From the NCBI RefSeq assembly GCF_017833035.1, contig NZ_JAFIBM010000001.1:2046001-2110000 (forward strand): a stretch of DNA of 64,000 bases, written 5' to 3'. The notes under the pieces are model-generated. The model was not told where the DNA came from and did no database searches. It was given only the letters and a program-made list of their open reading frames with translations. How positions within the stretch are numbered: position 1 is the stretch's first letter; each line of letters opens with the position of its first letter. The DNA comes from Frigoribacterium sp. PvP032 (GTDB lineage: Bacteria; Actinomycetota; Actinomycetes; Actinomycetales; Microbacteriaceae). The translations under genes and the position numbers were made by a program. Shown here one piece after another: positions 21,621 through 30,798 of this stretch.

Positions 21621-22412
21621 ATGTCCACTCTCGAGATCCGCGACCTCAAGGTCAGCATCGACACCGACCAGGGCGTCAAGCCCATCCTCAAGGGCGTCGA
21701 CCTCACCATCAACGAGGGCGAGATCCACGCCGTCATGGGCCCGAACGGCTCCGGCAAGTCCACCCTCGCCTACACGATCGCCGGGCACCCCCGCTACAAC
21801 GTCGACGGCGGCAGCATCCTGCTCGACGGCCGCGAGGTCCTCGACATGTCCGTCGACGAGCGCGCCAAGGCCGGGCTCTTCCTGGCCATGCAGTACCCCG
21901 TCGAGATCCCCGGCGTCACGGTCGCGAACTTCCTGCGCACCGCCAAGACGGCCCTGGACGGCGAGGCGCCCGCGATCCGTACCTGGATCAAGGACCTGCG
22001 CACCCACATGAGCGACCTCAAGATGGACGCCTCGTTCGCCGAGCGCAACGTCAACGAGGGCTTCTCGGGCGGCGAGAAGAAGCGCCACGAGATCATGCAG
22101 CTCGAGCTTCTGAAGCCCAAGTTCGCCGTGCTCGACGAGACCGACTCCGGCCTCGACGTCGACGCGCTCAAGATCGTCTCGGAGGGCGTCAACCGCGCCA
22201 AGGCGAACACCGGGCTCGGCCTGCTGATGATCACGCACTACACGCGGATCCTCCGCTACATCAAGCCCGACTTCGTGCACGTCTTCGTCGACGGCCACGT
22301 CGCCGAGCAGGGCGGCCCCGAGCTGGCCGACCGTCTCGAGGACGAGGGCTACGACCGCTACGTGTCCGCTGCGGCCGCCGCCGCGGCCGAGACGACCCCG
22401 GCGGTCAGCTGA
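21621..22412 (+). CDS. sufC: Fe-S cluster assembly ATPase SufC
   Basis: ABC-type ATPase of the SufBCD scaffold, soluble rather than a transporter. The 263-residue protein has Walker A GPNGSGKST near residue 37, the signature FSGGEKKRHEI near 150, and the SufC-specific Walker B LDETDSGLDVDAL near 171. The last ten or so residues are an Ala-rich tail. A strong AAGGAAAAG ribosome site precedes the ATG. Confidence 0.96.
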   Translation: MSTLEIRDLKVSIDTDQGVKPILKGVDLTINEGEIHAVMGPNGSGKSTLAYTIAGHPRYNVDGGSILLDGREVLDMSVDERAKAGLFLAMQYPVEIPGVTVANFLRTAKTALDGEAPAIRTWIKDLRTHMSDLKMDASFAERNVNEGFSGGEKKRHEIMQLELLKPKFAVLDETDSGLDVDALKIVSEGVNRAKANTGLGLLMITHYTRILRYIKPDFVHVFVDGHVAEQGGPELADRLEDEGYDRYVSAAAAAAAETTPAVS

Positions 22413-22414
22413 CC

Positions 22415-22747
22415 ATGGCCGTCGCCCTCGCGCCGGAGAAGTTCGACGCCACGATCGAGGCCCTCAAAGAGGTCGTCGACCCCGAGCTCGGGGTCAACAT
22501 CGTCGATCTCGGCCTGATCTACGACCTCGCGATGGACGAGGAGCACGAGAACGCCCTCATCATCAGCATGACGCTGACCTCGGCCGGCTGCCCGCTGACC
22601 GACGTGATCGAGGCCGACACGGCCAACGCCCTCGACGGCGTGGTCGACGCGTTCCGGATCAACTGGGTCTGGATGCCGCCGTGGGGCCCCGACCGGATCA
22701 CGGACGACGGGCGCGACATGATGCGCGCCATCGGCTTCTCGATCTGA
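22415..22747 (+). CDS. DUF59/MIP18-type metal-sulfur cluster assembly factor (SufT-like)
   Basis: The 110-residue DUF59 protein is of the kind that ends many actinobacterial suf operons and helps Fe-S maturation. Visible family features are LKEVVDPELGVNIVDLGLIYDL near residue 15-36 and TSAGCPLTDVIE with the conserved Cys near 69. It starts two bases after the sufC stop. A perfect hairpin ends the operon at 22782-22812. Confidence 0.9.
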   Translation: MAVALAPEKFDATIEALKEVVDPELGVNIVDLGLIYDLAMDEEHENALIISMTLTSAGCPLTDVIEADTANALDGVVDAFRINWVWMPPWGPDRITDDGRDMMRAIGFSI

Positions 22748-22781
22748 TCCACCCCGCACACTGAACCACCCCGAACACGAG

Positions 22782-22812
22782 GAACGCCCCCGGTCGTCGA
22801 CCGGGGGCGTTC
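22782..22812. terminator. Terminator between the suf operon and bioY
   Basis: Perfect 14-base arms (22782-22795 and 22799-22812) around a 3-base centre lie between convergent transcription units, so the hairpin can serve both. Confidence 0.88.
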
Positions 22813-22850
22813 TCCGTGTGACGTGCGCAGCTGAGCCGTCGCTCGATTCG

Positions 22851-23456
22851 CTACTTGCCCAGGCGACCGAGGGCGCGCCATGCCAGCGGCAGGGCCGACG
22901 CAGCGATCAGCCACTTGGCGACGCCACCCACGATGAACGGGTAGACGCCGAGAGCGAGGACGTTGCCGAGCGAGGCGTCGACGCCGAGCTGGTTCAGCAC
23001 GACCGCCATGTAGGGGAGCCCCGTGGCGAACGGGATCAGGCTGGCGAGGAAGAACGCGGCGGCGGACAGTGCCCACTTCTTGTCCCAGTCGCGCTGCGAG
23101 AGCCAGCCGATGACCAGCGCGGCCGGGACGAAGCCGAGGATGAAGCCGAAGCTCGGGCGGAGCACGCTGAGCGGACCGCCGGAGAACTCGGCGAAGATCG
23201 GCAGGCCGACGACGCCGAGCACGAGGTACGTCAGCATCGACAGGGCGCCGCGCCGTGCGCCGAGGGTGGCGCCGACGAGCATCACGGCGAGGGTCTGCCC
23301 CGTGATCGGCACGGGCCACATGGGCACCTGCACCTGCGCCAGGGTCGACGTGAACGCGACCCCGCCGAGCACCAGGGCGGCGTCGGTGGCCCAGCTCCGA
23401 GCCACCAGCCGGTCGGCGAGGACCGGCCGTGAGATCGTTGCGGCGGTGTCAGTCAT
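22851..23456 (-). CDS. bioY: Biotin transporter substrate-binding subunit BioY
   Basis: BioY is the membrane S-component of ECF-type biotin uptake and can work alone in some bacteria. The 201-residue hydrophobic protein has about six membrane segments and the family stretches WPVPITGQTLAVMLVGATLG near residue 48 and RPSFGFILGFVPAA near 100. No bioM or bioN ATPase/transmembrane partner follows here. ATG 23456 has AGGAGA upstream. Confidence 0.93.
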   Translation of the reverse strand: MTDTAATISRPVLADRLVARSWATDAALVLGGVAFTSTLAQVQVPMWPVPITGQTLAVMLVGATLGARRGALSMLTYLVLGVVGLPIFAEFSGGPLSVLRPSFGFILGFVPAALVIGWLSQRDWDKKWALSAAAFFLASLIPFATGLPYMAVVLNQLGVDASLGNVLALGVYPFIVGGVAKWLIAASALPLAWRALGRLGK

Positions 23457-23607
23457 GCAAGTCTCCTAGTATGGGTAGGTTGATCGGCCGAGTGGCTGGT
23501 CGGCAGCGCAGTGCTGCGACCCCTCTCCACGCGACGTCCTCAATCCTAGAGGCGGCCCCACACCGGGCCCCGTTGTGGACATCTCCCCAATCGATTGGAC
23601 TTCTGCT

Positions 23608-25206
23608 GTGCTTTCCGTGCACGATCTCGAGATCCGCGTCGGCGCGCGCCTGCTGATGGCCGACGTGAGCTTCCGCGTCGACAAGGGCGACAAGATCGGC
23701 CTCGTCGGCCGCAACGGCGCCGGCAAGACCACCATGACCAAGACGCTCGCCGGCGAGACGATGCCGACCGGCGGCAAGATCGACCGCCACGGCGAGATCG
23801 GCTACCTGCCGCAGGACCCGCGCAGCGGCAACCCCGAAGACCTGGCCCGCACGCGCATCCTCGACGCCCGTGGCCTCGGACAGCTGCTGCTGGGCATCCA
23901 GGAAGCGACCCAGGCGATGGGCGACGCCGATCCAGACATCGCGGCCCGTGCCATGAAGCGCTACGGCGACCTCGACGACCAGTTCAACGCGCTCGGGGGC
24001 TACGCCGCCGAGGCTGAGGCCGCCTCCATCGCCAGCAACCTGAGCCTGCCCGACCGCATCCTCGACCAGCCCCTCTCGACGCTGTCCGGCGGTCAGCGCC
24101 GACGCATCGAGCTCGCTCGCATCCTCTTCTCGGCCGCGGACACGATGATCCTCGACGAGCCGACCAACCACCTCGACGCCGACAGCGTCGTGTGGCTGCG
24201 CGAGTACCTCAAGACCTACCAGGGCGGCGTCATCGTCATCAGCCACGACATCGAGCTCGTCGAGGAGGTCGTCAACCGGGTCTTCTACCTCGACGCCAAC
24301 CGGCAGGCGATCGACATCTACAACATGGGCTGGCGCAACTACCAGCGCCAGCGCGCCGCCGACGAGGAGCGTCGCAAGAAGGAGCGCAGCAACGCCGAGA
24401 AGCAGGCCTCCGCGCTGCAGAAGCAGGCTGCCCGCTTCGGCGCCAAGGCCTCGAAGGCCGCGGCGGCGCACCAGATGGTGGCCCGGGCCGAGAAGCTGCT
24501 GTCCGGCCTCGAGGAGGTCCGTGCCGTCGACCGCGTGGCCAAGCTGCGGTTCCCCACCCCGGTGGCCTGCGGCAAGACGCCCCTGATGGCCTCGAACCTG
24601 TCGAAGAGCTACGGCTCGCTCGAGATCTTCACCGCCGTCGACCTCGCCATCGACCGCGGCTCGAAGGTCGTGATCCTCGGCCTGAACGGTGCGGGCAAGA
24701 CGACGCTGCTGCGCATCCTCGCGAGCGTCGACGAGCCCGACACGGGTCAACTCGAACCGGGGCACGGGCTCCGCGTGGGCTACTACGCGCAGGAGCACGA
24801 GACGATCGACGTCAAGCGCAGCGTGCTCGAGAACATGGTGTCGTCCTCGCCGAACATCACGGAGATGGAGGCGCGGCGCGTGCTCGGCTCGTTCCTGTTC
24901 ACCGGCGACGACTCTGCCAAGCCGGCCGGGGTGCTGTCCGGCGGCGAGAAGACGCGCCTCGCGCTGGCGATGATCGTCGTCTCGGGCGCGAATGTCCTGC
25001 TGCTCGACGAGCCCACGAACAACCTCGACCCCGCGAGCCGCCTCGAGATCCTCGACGCGCTGGCGAACTACGAGGGCGCCGTCGTGCTGGTCAGCCACGA
25101 CGAGGGAGCAGTCGAGGCGCTGAACCCCGAGCGTGTGCTCATCATGCCCGAGGGCACCGAGGACCACTGGACCCCGGACTACTCTGACCTGATCAACCTC
25201 GCCTGA
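23608..25206 (+). CDS. ABC-F family ATPase
   Basis: Soluble protein of 532 residues with two ABC domains in one chain and no membrane segments, the ABC-F arrangement of ribosome-associated ATPases. Domain 1: Walker A GRNGAGKTT near 35, signature LSGGQRRRIEL, LDEPTNHLD. A charged linker rich in Arg/Lys/Glu (about 245-300) separates it from domain 2: GLNGAGKTT, LSGGEKTRLAL, LDEPTNNLDP. I use GTG 23608 (VLSVHDLEIRVGARLL); an ATG 11 codons upstream is possible. Likely a translation factor rather than a drug-resistance determinant. Confidence 0.9.
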   Translation: MLSVHDLEIRVGARLLMADVSFRVDKGDKIGLVGRNGAGKTTMTKTLAGETMPTGGKIDRHGEIGYLPQDPRSGNPEDLARTRILDARGLGQLLLGIQEATQAMGDADPDIAARAMKRYGDLDDQFNALGGYAAEAEAASIASNLSLPDRILDQPLSTLSGGQRRRIELARILFSAADTMILDEPTNHLDADSVVWLREYLKTYQGGVIVISHDIELVEEVVNRVFYLDANRQAIDIYNMGWRNYQRQRAADEERRKKERSNAEKQASALQKQAARFGAKASKAAAAHQMVARAEKLLSGLEEVRAVDRVAKLRFPTPVACGKTPLMASNLSKSYGSLEIFTAVDLAIDRGSKVVILGLNGAGKTTLLRILASVDEPDTGQLEPGHGLRVGYYAQEHETIDVKRSVLENMVSSSPNITEMEARRVLGSFLFTGDDSAKPAGVLSGGEKTRLALAMIVVSGANVLLLDEPTNNLDPASRLEILDALANYEGAVVLVSHDEGAVEALNPERVLIMPEGTEDHWTPDYSDLINLA

Positions 25207-25217
25207 CGCACGCCGGA

Positions 25218-25240
25218 GCCCGACGGCGACGCCGTCGGGC
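25218..25240. terminator. Hairpin between the ABC-F gene and SURF1
   Basis: Perfect 10-base arms GCCCGACGGC and GCCGTCGGGC with a 3-base loop lie between convergent genes. Confidence 0.75.
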
Positions 25241-25272
25241 CCAGGCGGCGACGCTGCCGGCTGCCGACGACG

Positions 25273-26145
25273 TCAGCGCCCGGCGGCGTCGAGCAGCTCG
25301 TCTTCTTCTTCGTGGTCCGCACGCGGACGCGAGGCGCGCCGACGTTCACGCTCGGCCGCCTCCTCCGGGGTCTCGTCGTCGGCTGCGTCGAGCAGCGCGT
25401 TGCGTCGCTCCTGACGGAAGACGTAGAAGAGGAACCCGAAGGCGCCGACCGCGAACATGATCCACTGGACGAAGTAGGACAGGTTGAGGCCGGTGTCGAT
25501 CTCCGGCGCGCTGGCCTTCACGGGAGCGGTCGCGGGTGCCGGGTCCTCCGACGCGAGCAGGCCGTAGCTCGCGTCGTAGATGTCACCGTCGACACGCTTC
25601 TGCACCTCGCTCAGCTGGATCGTGGCGATCTGGTTCGTGCCGGGGACGCCCGTGCGGTCGCCGAGCGCGGGCTCGCCCGGCTTCAGCCGAGCCGTCACGG
25701 TGACCTCGCCGGTCGGCGGGGCCGGGACGACGTCGGGGGCGTCCTGGTCGTTGCCGGTCGGCACCCAGCCGCGGTCGACGACGAAGATGTCGCCGCCGGT
25801 GACCTGGAACGGCACGAGCACGTCGAAGCCGGGCTGGCCGTTCAGCGGCCGGTTGCGGACGAGGAGCTCGTCGTCGACGAGGTACCGGCCGGTCATCGCG
25901 ACCGGCTGCCACTCGAGGGCGGGATCGTACGAGCCCAGCTCTGGCACCGCCTCCTGCAGGGGGATCGGTGCCGCGTCGTAGCGCTGCTCGAGCTGGTGGA
26001 CGACGGCCATCTTCTCTTCGTGGCGGCTCCACTGCCAGTGGGCCAGCAGGCCGCAGATGACCGCGAACACCACGACGACAGCCAGGTAGCCCAGCCACTT
26101 GGAGGCGGTCGTCGAGCGGGGCGTGCCCGCCCCTCGGCCGCTCAT
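25273..26145 (-). CDS. SURF1-family cytochrome oxidase assembly protein
   Basis: SURF1 proteins help insert haem a into cytochrome c oxidase. The 290-residue product has the two flanking membrane helices of the family (about residues 17-37 and 228-250) around an extracellular domain with WQPVAMTGRY, VRNRPLNGQPGFDVLVPF and VDRGWVP. The C-terminal tail is highly charged (Glu/Arg). The start overlaps the small upstream gene by four bases (ATGA). The ctaA/ctaB genes in the same window fit an aa3 oxidase. Confidence 0.92.
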   Translation of the reverse strand: MSGRGAGTPRSTTASKWLGYLAVVVVFAVICGLLAHWQWSRHEEKMAVVHQLEQRYDAAPIPLQEAVPELGSYDPALEWQPVAMTGRYLVDDELLVRNRPLNGQPGFDVLVPFQVTGGDIFVVDRGWVPTGNDQDAPDVVPAPPTGEVTVTARLKPGEPALGDRTGVPGTNQIATIQLSEVQKRVDGDIYDASYGLLASEDPAPATAPVKASAPEIDTGLNLSYFVQWIMFAVGAFGFLFYVFRQERRNALLDAADDETPEEAAERERRRASRPRADHEEEDELLDAAGR

Positions 26146-26387
26146 CGCGCCTCCTGCTCGACCCGGTCGACCGTCTCGCCCGCAGGCGTCAGGACGACCG
26201 GGAAGTCGCGGGCCCGGAGGAACTCGGCGAGGTAGCCGACGTGCTCGTCGCAGGCCGACCAGACCTTGACCCGCTCGAGGCCGTGGATCTTGGGGTTGCG
26301 CCAGTTGACGGCATGGACGGCCGCGGCCGTGCAGCCGGTACGGGAGCACTGGACGTCGCCGGGGCCCGGCTGCCCGATGCCCGGCAT
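26142..26387 (-). CDS. Small Cys/His-rich protein (often mislabelled acetone carboxylase)
   Basis: An 81-residue protein with CSRTGC near residue 14-19 and SACDEH near 44-49, which together could form a C4/C3H zinc site. The segments VNWRNPKIHGLERVKVW and LRARDFPV are the recognisable family blocks. Comparable small actinobacterial proteins are, as I recall, often called acetone carboxylase, but this is far too small for that enzyme. It is coupled by overlapping codons both to SURF1 and to the DUF3099 gene, so a link to oxidase or membrane biogenesis is a reasonable guess. Confidence 0.75.
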   Translation of the reverse strand: MPGIGQPGPGDVQCSRTGCTAAAVHAVNWRNPKIHGLERVKVWSACDEHVGYLAEFLRARDFPVVLTPAGETVDRVEQEAR

Positions 26388-26728
26388 CACCGGGGGACTC
26401 CGTCCGAGCCGACGACGGGGTCGTCGTCCGGGTCGTGAGGTGCCGGGGGAGCCCAGGGCTCCTGAGGCCCGCGGTAGACCTCGAGGCCCCCTGGCCGCTC
26501 GACGTCCTGACCGCTCTCGTGACCGACGTTGGCGAGGACGACTGCCACGTAGGGGATGACGACGGCGCCGAACACCGGGATCAGCGTCCACCAGCTGAGC
26601 GGGATGACGAAGCAGAAGATGATGCAGACGATGCGGATGCCCGTGGCCAGCAGGTACCGGCGCATGCGGGCGTGCCGGTCGTCAGCAGGCGACGGGGGGA
26701 GCGTGGTGATCGGGGTGGATGTCTTCAT
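26387..26728 (-). CDS. DUF3099 membrane protein
   Basis: A 113-residue protein with a cytoplasmic N-terminus, two membrane helices (about residues 28-46 and 50-68: GIRIVCIIFCFVIPLSWWTL and FGAVVIPYVAVVLANV), and a Pro/Asp-rich tail. This matches DUF3099, of unknown function, confined to actinobacteria. It is first of a three-gene overlapping unit with the small Cys/His protein and SURF1. A minus-strand TACGAT lies at 26771-26776. Confidence 0.8.
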   Translation of the reverse strand: MKTSTPITTLPPSPADDRHARMRRYLLATGIRIVCIIFCFVIPLSWWTLIPVFGAVVIPYVAVVLANVGHESGQDVERPGGLEVYRGPQEPWAPPAPHDPDDDPVVGSDGVPR

Positions 26729-26854
26729 GGCCTCACGGGCTCGGGACGCCGAGGGTCGGCGGTTGACTAGATCGTAATCCCGGCGTCCGACAGTAGGCTG
26801 GCACGCGGTCCACGGACCCGAGCACCCCTGACGTCCACACCGAGGAGCACCATC

Positions 26855-27565
26855 ATGACCACCCCCCGCACCGTCCTCGTCACCGGCGGCAACCGAGGGA
26901 TCGGCTTCGCGATCGCCGAGGAGTTCGTCGCGCAGGGCCACCGCGTCGCCGTCACCGCGCGGAGCGGCCAGGGCCCGGAGGGCACCCTCACCGTCGCCGC
27001 CGACGTGACCGACGCCGCCAGCGTCGACGCCGCCTTCACCACCGTCGAGGCCGAGCTCGGCCCCGTCGAGGTCGTCGTCGCGAACGCCGGCATCACGAAG
27101 GACGGCCTGCTCATGCGCATGAGCGAGGAGGACTTCACCTCGGTCGTCGACACGAACCTCGGCGGGGCCTTCCGCGTCGTCAAGCGCGCCTCGAAGGGCA
27201 TGCTCAAGGCCCGCTTCGGCCGGATCGTCCTCGTCTCGAGCGTGGTCGGCCTCTACGGCGGTGCCGGCCAGGCGAACTACTCCGCGTCGAAGGCGGCCCT
27301 CGTCGGCTTCGCTCGGTCGCTGACGAGGGAGGTGGGCGCACGGGGCATCACCGCCAACGTCGTCGCCCCGGGGTTCGTCGAGACCGACATGACGGCCGTG
27401 CTGCCCGACGAGCAGCAGGCCGAGTACAAGAAGAGCATCCCCGCCGGCCGCTTCGGCACGGCCTCGGAGGTCGCCAAGGCGATCACCTGGCTCGCGAGCG
27501 ACGACGCCGGCTACATCTCCGGCGCGGTCGTGCCGGTCGACGGCGGCCTGGGGATGGGCCACTAG
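26855..27565 (+). CDS. fabG: 3-oxoacyl-[acyl-carrier-protein] reductase (FabG-type SDR)
   Basis: Short-chain dehydrogenase of 236 residues. TGGNRGIG near residue 10 binds NADPH and NAG lies near 81. The catalytic Ser, Tyr and Lys are in SSVVGLYGGAGQANYSASK near 130-148. The GRFGTASEVAKAI and GAVVPVDGGLGM ending is FabG-like. It probably reduces 3-oxoacyl-ACP in fatty acid synthesis, although no other fab genes are adjacent. TAGGCT at 26794-26799 is a possible -10. Confidence 0.88.
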   Translation: MTTPRTVLVTGGNRGIGFAIAEEFVAQGHRVAVTARSGQGPEGTLTVAADVTDAASVDAAFTTVEAELGPVEVVVANAGITKDGLLMRMSEEDFTSVVDTNLGGAFRVVKRASKGMLKARFGRIVLVSSVVGLYGGAGQANYSASKAALVGFARSLTREVGARGITANVVAPGFVETDMTAVLPDEQQAEYKKSIPAGRFGTASEVAKAITWLASDDAGYISGAVVPVDGGLGMGH

Positions 27566-27589
27566 GCCCTCGGCAGCACGGCCGCGGGG

Positions 27590-28228
27590 TCAGCCCCGCA
27601 GGCCGAGCAGCGGCAGCACCTGCGACAGGTCGCAGTGCGTCACGACGACGTCCGCGTGGTCGCGCACCCGGGGCTTGGCGTTGAACGCCACCGAGAGCGC
27701 CGCGGCGTCCATCATCAGCAGGTCGTTGGCCCCGTCGCCGACCGCGATCGTGTGCGCGGGGGCGACGCCCGCCTCCTCGGCCCACTCGCGGAGGGCGGCG
27801 GCCTTGCCTGCCGCGTCGACGACCGGCCCCTCCACGCGTCCGGTCAGGGCACCGTCGACGACCTCGAGCCGGTTGGCGCGCCAGAAGTCGAGCCCCAGGC
27901 CCTCGGCGATCGGGTCGAGCACCTCGTGGAAGCCGCCGGACACGACCCCGATCACGCTGCCGTGGGCGTGCAGGCCGGCGACCAGCTCGGGGACGCCGGC
28001 CGTGAGGCGGATCTGCGAGGCGGCGTCCGCGAAGACCGTGGACGGCAGCCCCGCCAGCGTGGCGACGCGCGCGTGCAGGCTCTCCGCGAAGTCGAGCTCT
28101 CCCGCCATGGCGCGTTCGGTGATGGCGGCGACCTCGTCCCGCGCGCCGGCGGCGTCGGCGAGGAGCTCGATCACCTCGTCCTCGATGAGCGTGGAGTCGA
28201 CGTCGAGGACGGTGAGGAAGCGGGGCAC
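27590..28228 (-). CDS. serB: Phosphoserine phosphatase
   Basis: HAD phosphatase for the last step of serine biosynthesis. The 212-residue protein has the nucleophile motif DVDSTLIEDE near residue 9, VVSGGFHEVLD near 98 and VGDGANDLLMM near 165. It lacks the ACT domains of longer actinobacterial SerB. GTG 28228 is the likely start, with a minus-strand TAGTGT six bases upstream. It runs towards fabG with only 24 bases between. Confidence 0.9.
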   Translation of the reverse strand: MPRFLTVLDVDSTLIEDEVIELLADAAGARDEVAAITERAMAGELDFAESLHARVATLAGLPSTVFADAASQIRLTAGVPELVAGLHAHGSVIGVVSGGFHEVLDPIAEGLGLDFWRANRLEVVDGALTGRVEGPVVDAAGKAAALREWAEEAGVAPAHTIAVGDGANDLLMMDAAALSVAFNAKPRVRDHADVVVTHCDLSQVLPLLGLRG

Positions 28229-28234
28229 GCGATC

Positions 28235-28240
28235 ACACTA
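28235..28240 (-). promoter_or_regulatory. -10 element, leaderless serB
   Basis: TAGTGT on the minus strand ends six bases before the GTG start, so the transcript would begin at or next to the start codon. Confidence 0.5.
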
Positions 28241-28324
28241 GTGTCCGGCCGGCGGACGACCGGACGGCGCCGTCGCCGTTCGTCACTCGACGCCCGGCGG
28301 CGGCGGCGCCCTTCGGGGCCAGGG

Positions 28325-29566
28325 CTACTGGTCGACCCGCACGCCCTTGCCCACGACGGTGATGCCCGACGGGGTGACGGTGAAGCCCCGCGCGCGGTCC
28401 GCCTCGGCGTCCACGCCGACGGAGGCGCCCTCGGCGATGACGACGTCCTTGTCGAGGATCGCCCGGTTCACGGTGGCGTTCGGCCCGATGTGGGCGCGCT
28501 CGAACACGATCGAGTCGACGACGCGGGAGCCGGAGTCGAGCGTGCACCACGGGCCGAGGACGCTGCGCTCGACGTGGGCGCCCGACAACAGCGAGCCGAG
28601 CGAGACGACCGAGTCGATGGTCGTGCCGAGGTTGCCGAGCCCGTCGCGGACGAACTTGGCCGGCGGCGAGTTGAGCTGCTGGCTGAAGATCGGCCAGTCG
28701 GTGTTGTAGAGGTTGAAGATCGGCAGCGCCGAGATCAGGTCTCGGTGCGCGTCGTAGAACGAGTCGATGGTGCCCACGTCGCGCCAGTAGTAGCGGTCGC
28801 GCTCGGTCGAGCCGGGGACCTCGTTGCGGTTCAGGTCGTAGACGGCCGCGTCGCCGCGGGACACGAAGTCGGGGACGATGTCGCCGCCCATGTCGTGGTT
28901 CGAGTCGGCCTTCTCGCCGTCGCGGAGCACCGCGTCGATGAGGACGTCGGCGTCGAAGACGTAGTTGCCCATGGAGGCGAGGATCTCGTCGGGGGAGTCG
29001 GGCAGGCCCGTGGCGTCGGTCGGCTTCTCGAGGAACCGGCCGATGCGGGTCGGGTCGTCGGGGTCGACCTCGATGACGCCGAACTGGTCCGCGAGCGAGA
29101 TGGGCTGGCGGATGGCCGCCACGGTGACGCCGGCGCCCGAGGCGATGTGCGCCTCCACCATCTGCTCGAAGTCCATCCGGTAGACGTGGTCCGCGCCGAC
29201 CACGACGACGATGTCGGGCTTCTCGTCGCGGAGCAGGTTGAGGCTCTGCAGGATGGCGTCGGCGCTGCCGGCGAACCAGCGCTTGCCGAGCCGCTGCTGC
29301 GCGGGCACGGAGGCGACGTACGCGCCGAGGAGCCCCTCGATCGACCAGGTCTGCGAGACGTGGCGGTCGAGGCTGTGCGACTTGTACTGCGTCAGCACGA
29401 CGATCTGACGCAGGCCCGAGTTGATGAGGTTCGAGAGCGCGAAGTCGATGAGGCGGTAGTTGCCGCCGAACGGGACGGCGGGCTTCGCCCGGTCGGCGGT
29501 CAGGGGCATGAGGCGCTTGCCCTCGCCCCCGGCCAGGACGATGCCGAAGATCTTCTTTGATGCCAT
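28325..29566 (-). CDS. glgC: Glucose-1-phosphate adenylyltransferase
   Basis: Makes ADP-glucose, the activated donor for glycogen and related alpha-glucans. The 413-residue protein starts with the nucleotidyltransferase signature [13 protein letters not shown] near residue 11 and [20 protein letters not shown] near 26. The left-handed beta-helix lies towards the C-terminus. It is divergent from glgA, whose product uses ADP-glucose. A minus-strand CATTCT (29573-29578) lies six bases before the ATG. Confidence 0.95.
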   Translation of the reverse strand: MASKKIFGIVLAGGEGKRLMPLTADRAKPAVPFGGNYRLIDFALSNLINSGLRQIVVLTQYKSHSLDRHVSQTWSIEGLLGAYVASVPAQQRLGKRWFAGSADAILQSLNLLRDEKPDIVVVVGADHVYRMDFEQMVEAHIASGAGVTVAAIRQPISLADQFGVIEVDPDDPTRIGRFLEKPTDATGLPDSPDEILASMGNYVFDADVLIDAVLRDGEKADSNHDMGGDIVPDFVSRGDAAVYDLNRNEVPGSTERDRYYWRDVGTIDSFYDAHRDLISALPIFNLYNTDWPIFSQQLNSPPAKFVRDGLGNLGTTIDSVVSLGSLLSGAHVERSVLGPWCTLDSGSRVVDSIVFERAHIGPNATVNRAILDKDVVIAEGASVGVDAEADRARGFTVTPSGITVVGKGVRVDQ

Positions 29567-29572
29567 GGGGCC

Positions 29573-29606
29573 AGAATGGCACGTTTCTCCGACGCACGAC
29601 TACGGT
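29573..29606. promoter_or_regulatory. Divergent promoters glgC / glgA
   Basis: Minus-strand CATTCT (29573-29578) sits 6 bases before glgC, and plus-strand TACGGT (29601-29606) sits 7 bases before GTG 29614 of glgA. Both transcripts would be leaderless. Confidence 0.45.
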
Positions 29607-29613
29607 GATGCTC

Positions 29614-30798
29614 GTGCGAGTCGATGTCATCACGAAGGAATATCCCCCGAACGTCTACGGAGGCGCAGGCGTGCACGTCGTCGAGCTCGCCAAGGCGCTG
29701 AGGCAGTCGATCGAGGTGCAGGTCAGGGCCTTCGGCGACGTGGACCCCGAGCCGGACACGACCGGCTACCCCGACCTCGCCGAGCTCGCCCAGGTGAACG
29801 GGGCGCTCCGCACCCTCGGGACCGACGTCCGCATCGCCCAGGACGTCGCCGGCGCCGACATCGTGCACAGCCACACCTGGTACGCGAACGCGGCCGGCCA
29901 GCTGGCGCAGATGCTGCACGACGTCCCCCACGTGCTCACCGCGCACAGCCTCGAGCCGCTCCGCCCCTGGAAGGCCGAGCAGCTCGGCGGCGGCTACCGC
30001 GTGTCGAGCTGGATCGAGCGCCAGGCCTACGAGACGGCCGACGCCGTCATCGCCGTCAGCGAGGGCATGCGCCGCGACATCCTGCGCTCCTACCCCGGCA
30101 TCGACGAGCAGAAGGTCAGCGTCGTCTACAACGGCATCGACCTCGACGCCTGGCAGCGCGTCGACGACGCCGACGTCGTCCGCGAGCTCGGCATCGACCC
30201 CGATCGCCCGTCGGTCGTCTTCGTCGGCCGGATCACGCGCCAGAAGGGCCTCCCGTACCTGCTGCGCGCGGCGAAGCTCCTGCCCGCCGACGTCCAGCTC
30301 GTCCTCTGTGCCGGCGCGCCGGACACCCCGGAGATCATGGCCGAGGTGAGCGGACTGGTCCGCGAGCTGCAGGAGGAGCGGACCGGCGTCGTGTGGATCG
30401 AGAAGATCCTGCCCCGCCACCAGCTCAGCGCCGTGCTCAGCGCGGCCACCACGTTCGTCTGCCCCTCCGTCTACGAGCCCCTCGGCATCGTCAACCTCGA
30501 GGCGATGGCCTGCGGCGTGCCCGTCGTGGGTTCGGACACCGGGGGCATCCCCGAGGTGGTGGCCGACGGCCTCACCGGCCGGATCGTCCCGCTCGAGCAG
30601 GCCCAGGACGGCACGGGCACGCCCCTCGACCCCGAGGCGTTCGTCGCCGACCTCGCGCGGATCCTCACCGAGGTCGTCTCGGACCCGGCCCTCGCACGGC
30701 TGATGGGACGGGCCGGTCGGATGCGCGCCGAGAGCGAGTTCTCCTGGACGCGGATCGCGGACCGGACCCTCCAGGTCTACGGCTCCCTGCGTCGATAG
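29614..30798 (+). CDS. glgA: Glycogen synthase / alpha-maltose-1-phosphate synthase (GT-B)
   Basis: GT-B glycosyltransferase of 394 residues using ADP-glucose. The N-terminus VRVDVITKEYPPNVYGGAGVH is the actinobacterial GlgA/GlgM form. The C-terminal donor site is YEPLGIVNLEAMACGVPVVGS with the paired Glu. I favour GTG 29614 over ATG 29608 because TACGGT ends seven bases before it. In mycobacteria this enzyme makes maltose-1-phosphate (GlgM) rather than extending glycogen directly; which product forms here cannot be told from sequence. Confidence 0.92.
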   Translation: MRVDVITKEYPPNVYGGAGVHVVELAKALRQSIEVQVRAFGDVDPEPDTTGYPDLAELAQVNGALRTLGTDVRIAQDVAGADIVHSHTWYANAAGQLAQMLHDVPHVLTAHSLEPLRPWKAEQLGGGYRVSSWIERQAYETADAVIAVSEGMRRDILRSYPGIDEQKVSVVYNGIDLDAWQRVDDADVVRELGIDPDRPSVVFVGRITRQKGLPYLLRAAKLLPADVQLVLCAGAPDTPEIMAEVSGLVRELQEERTGVVWIEKILPRHQLSAVLSAATTFVCPSVYEPLGIVNLEAMACGVPVVGSDTGGIPEVVADGLTGRIVPLEQAQDGTGTPLDPEAFVADLARILTEVVSDPALARLMGRAGRMRAESEFSWTRIADRTLQVYGSLRR

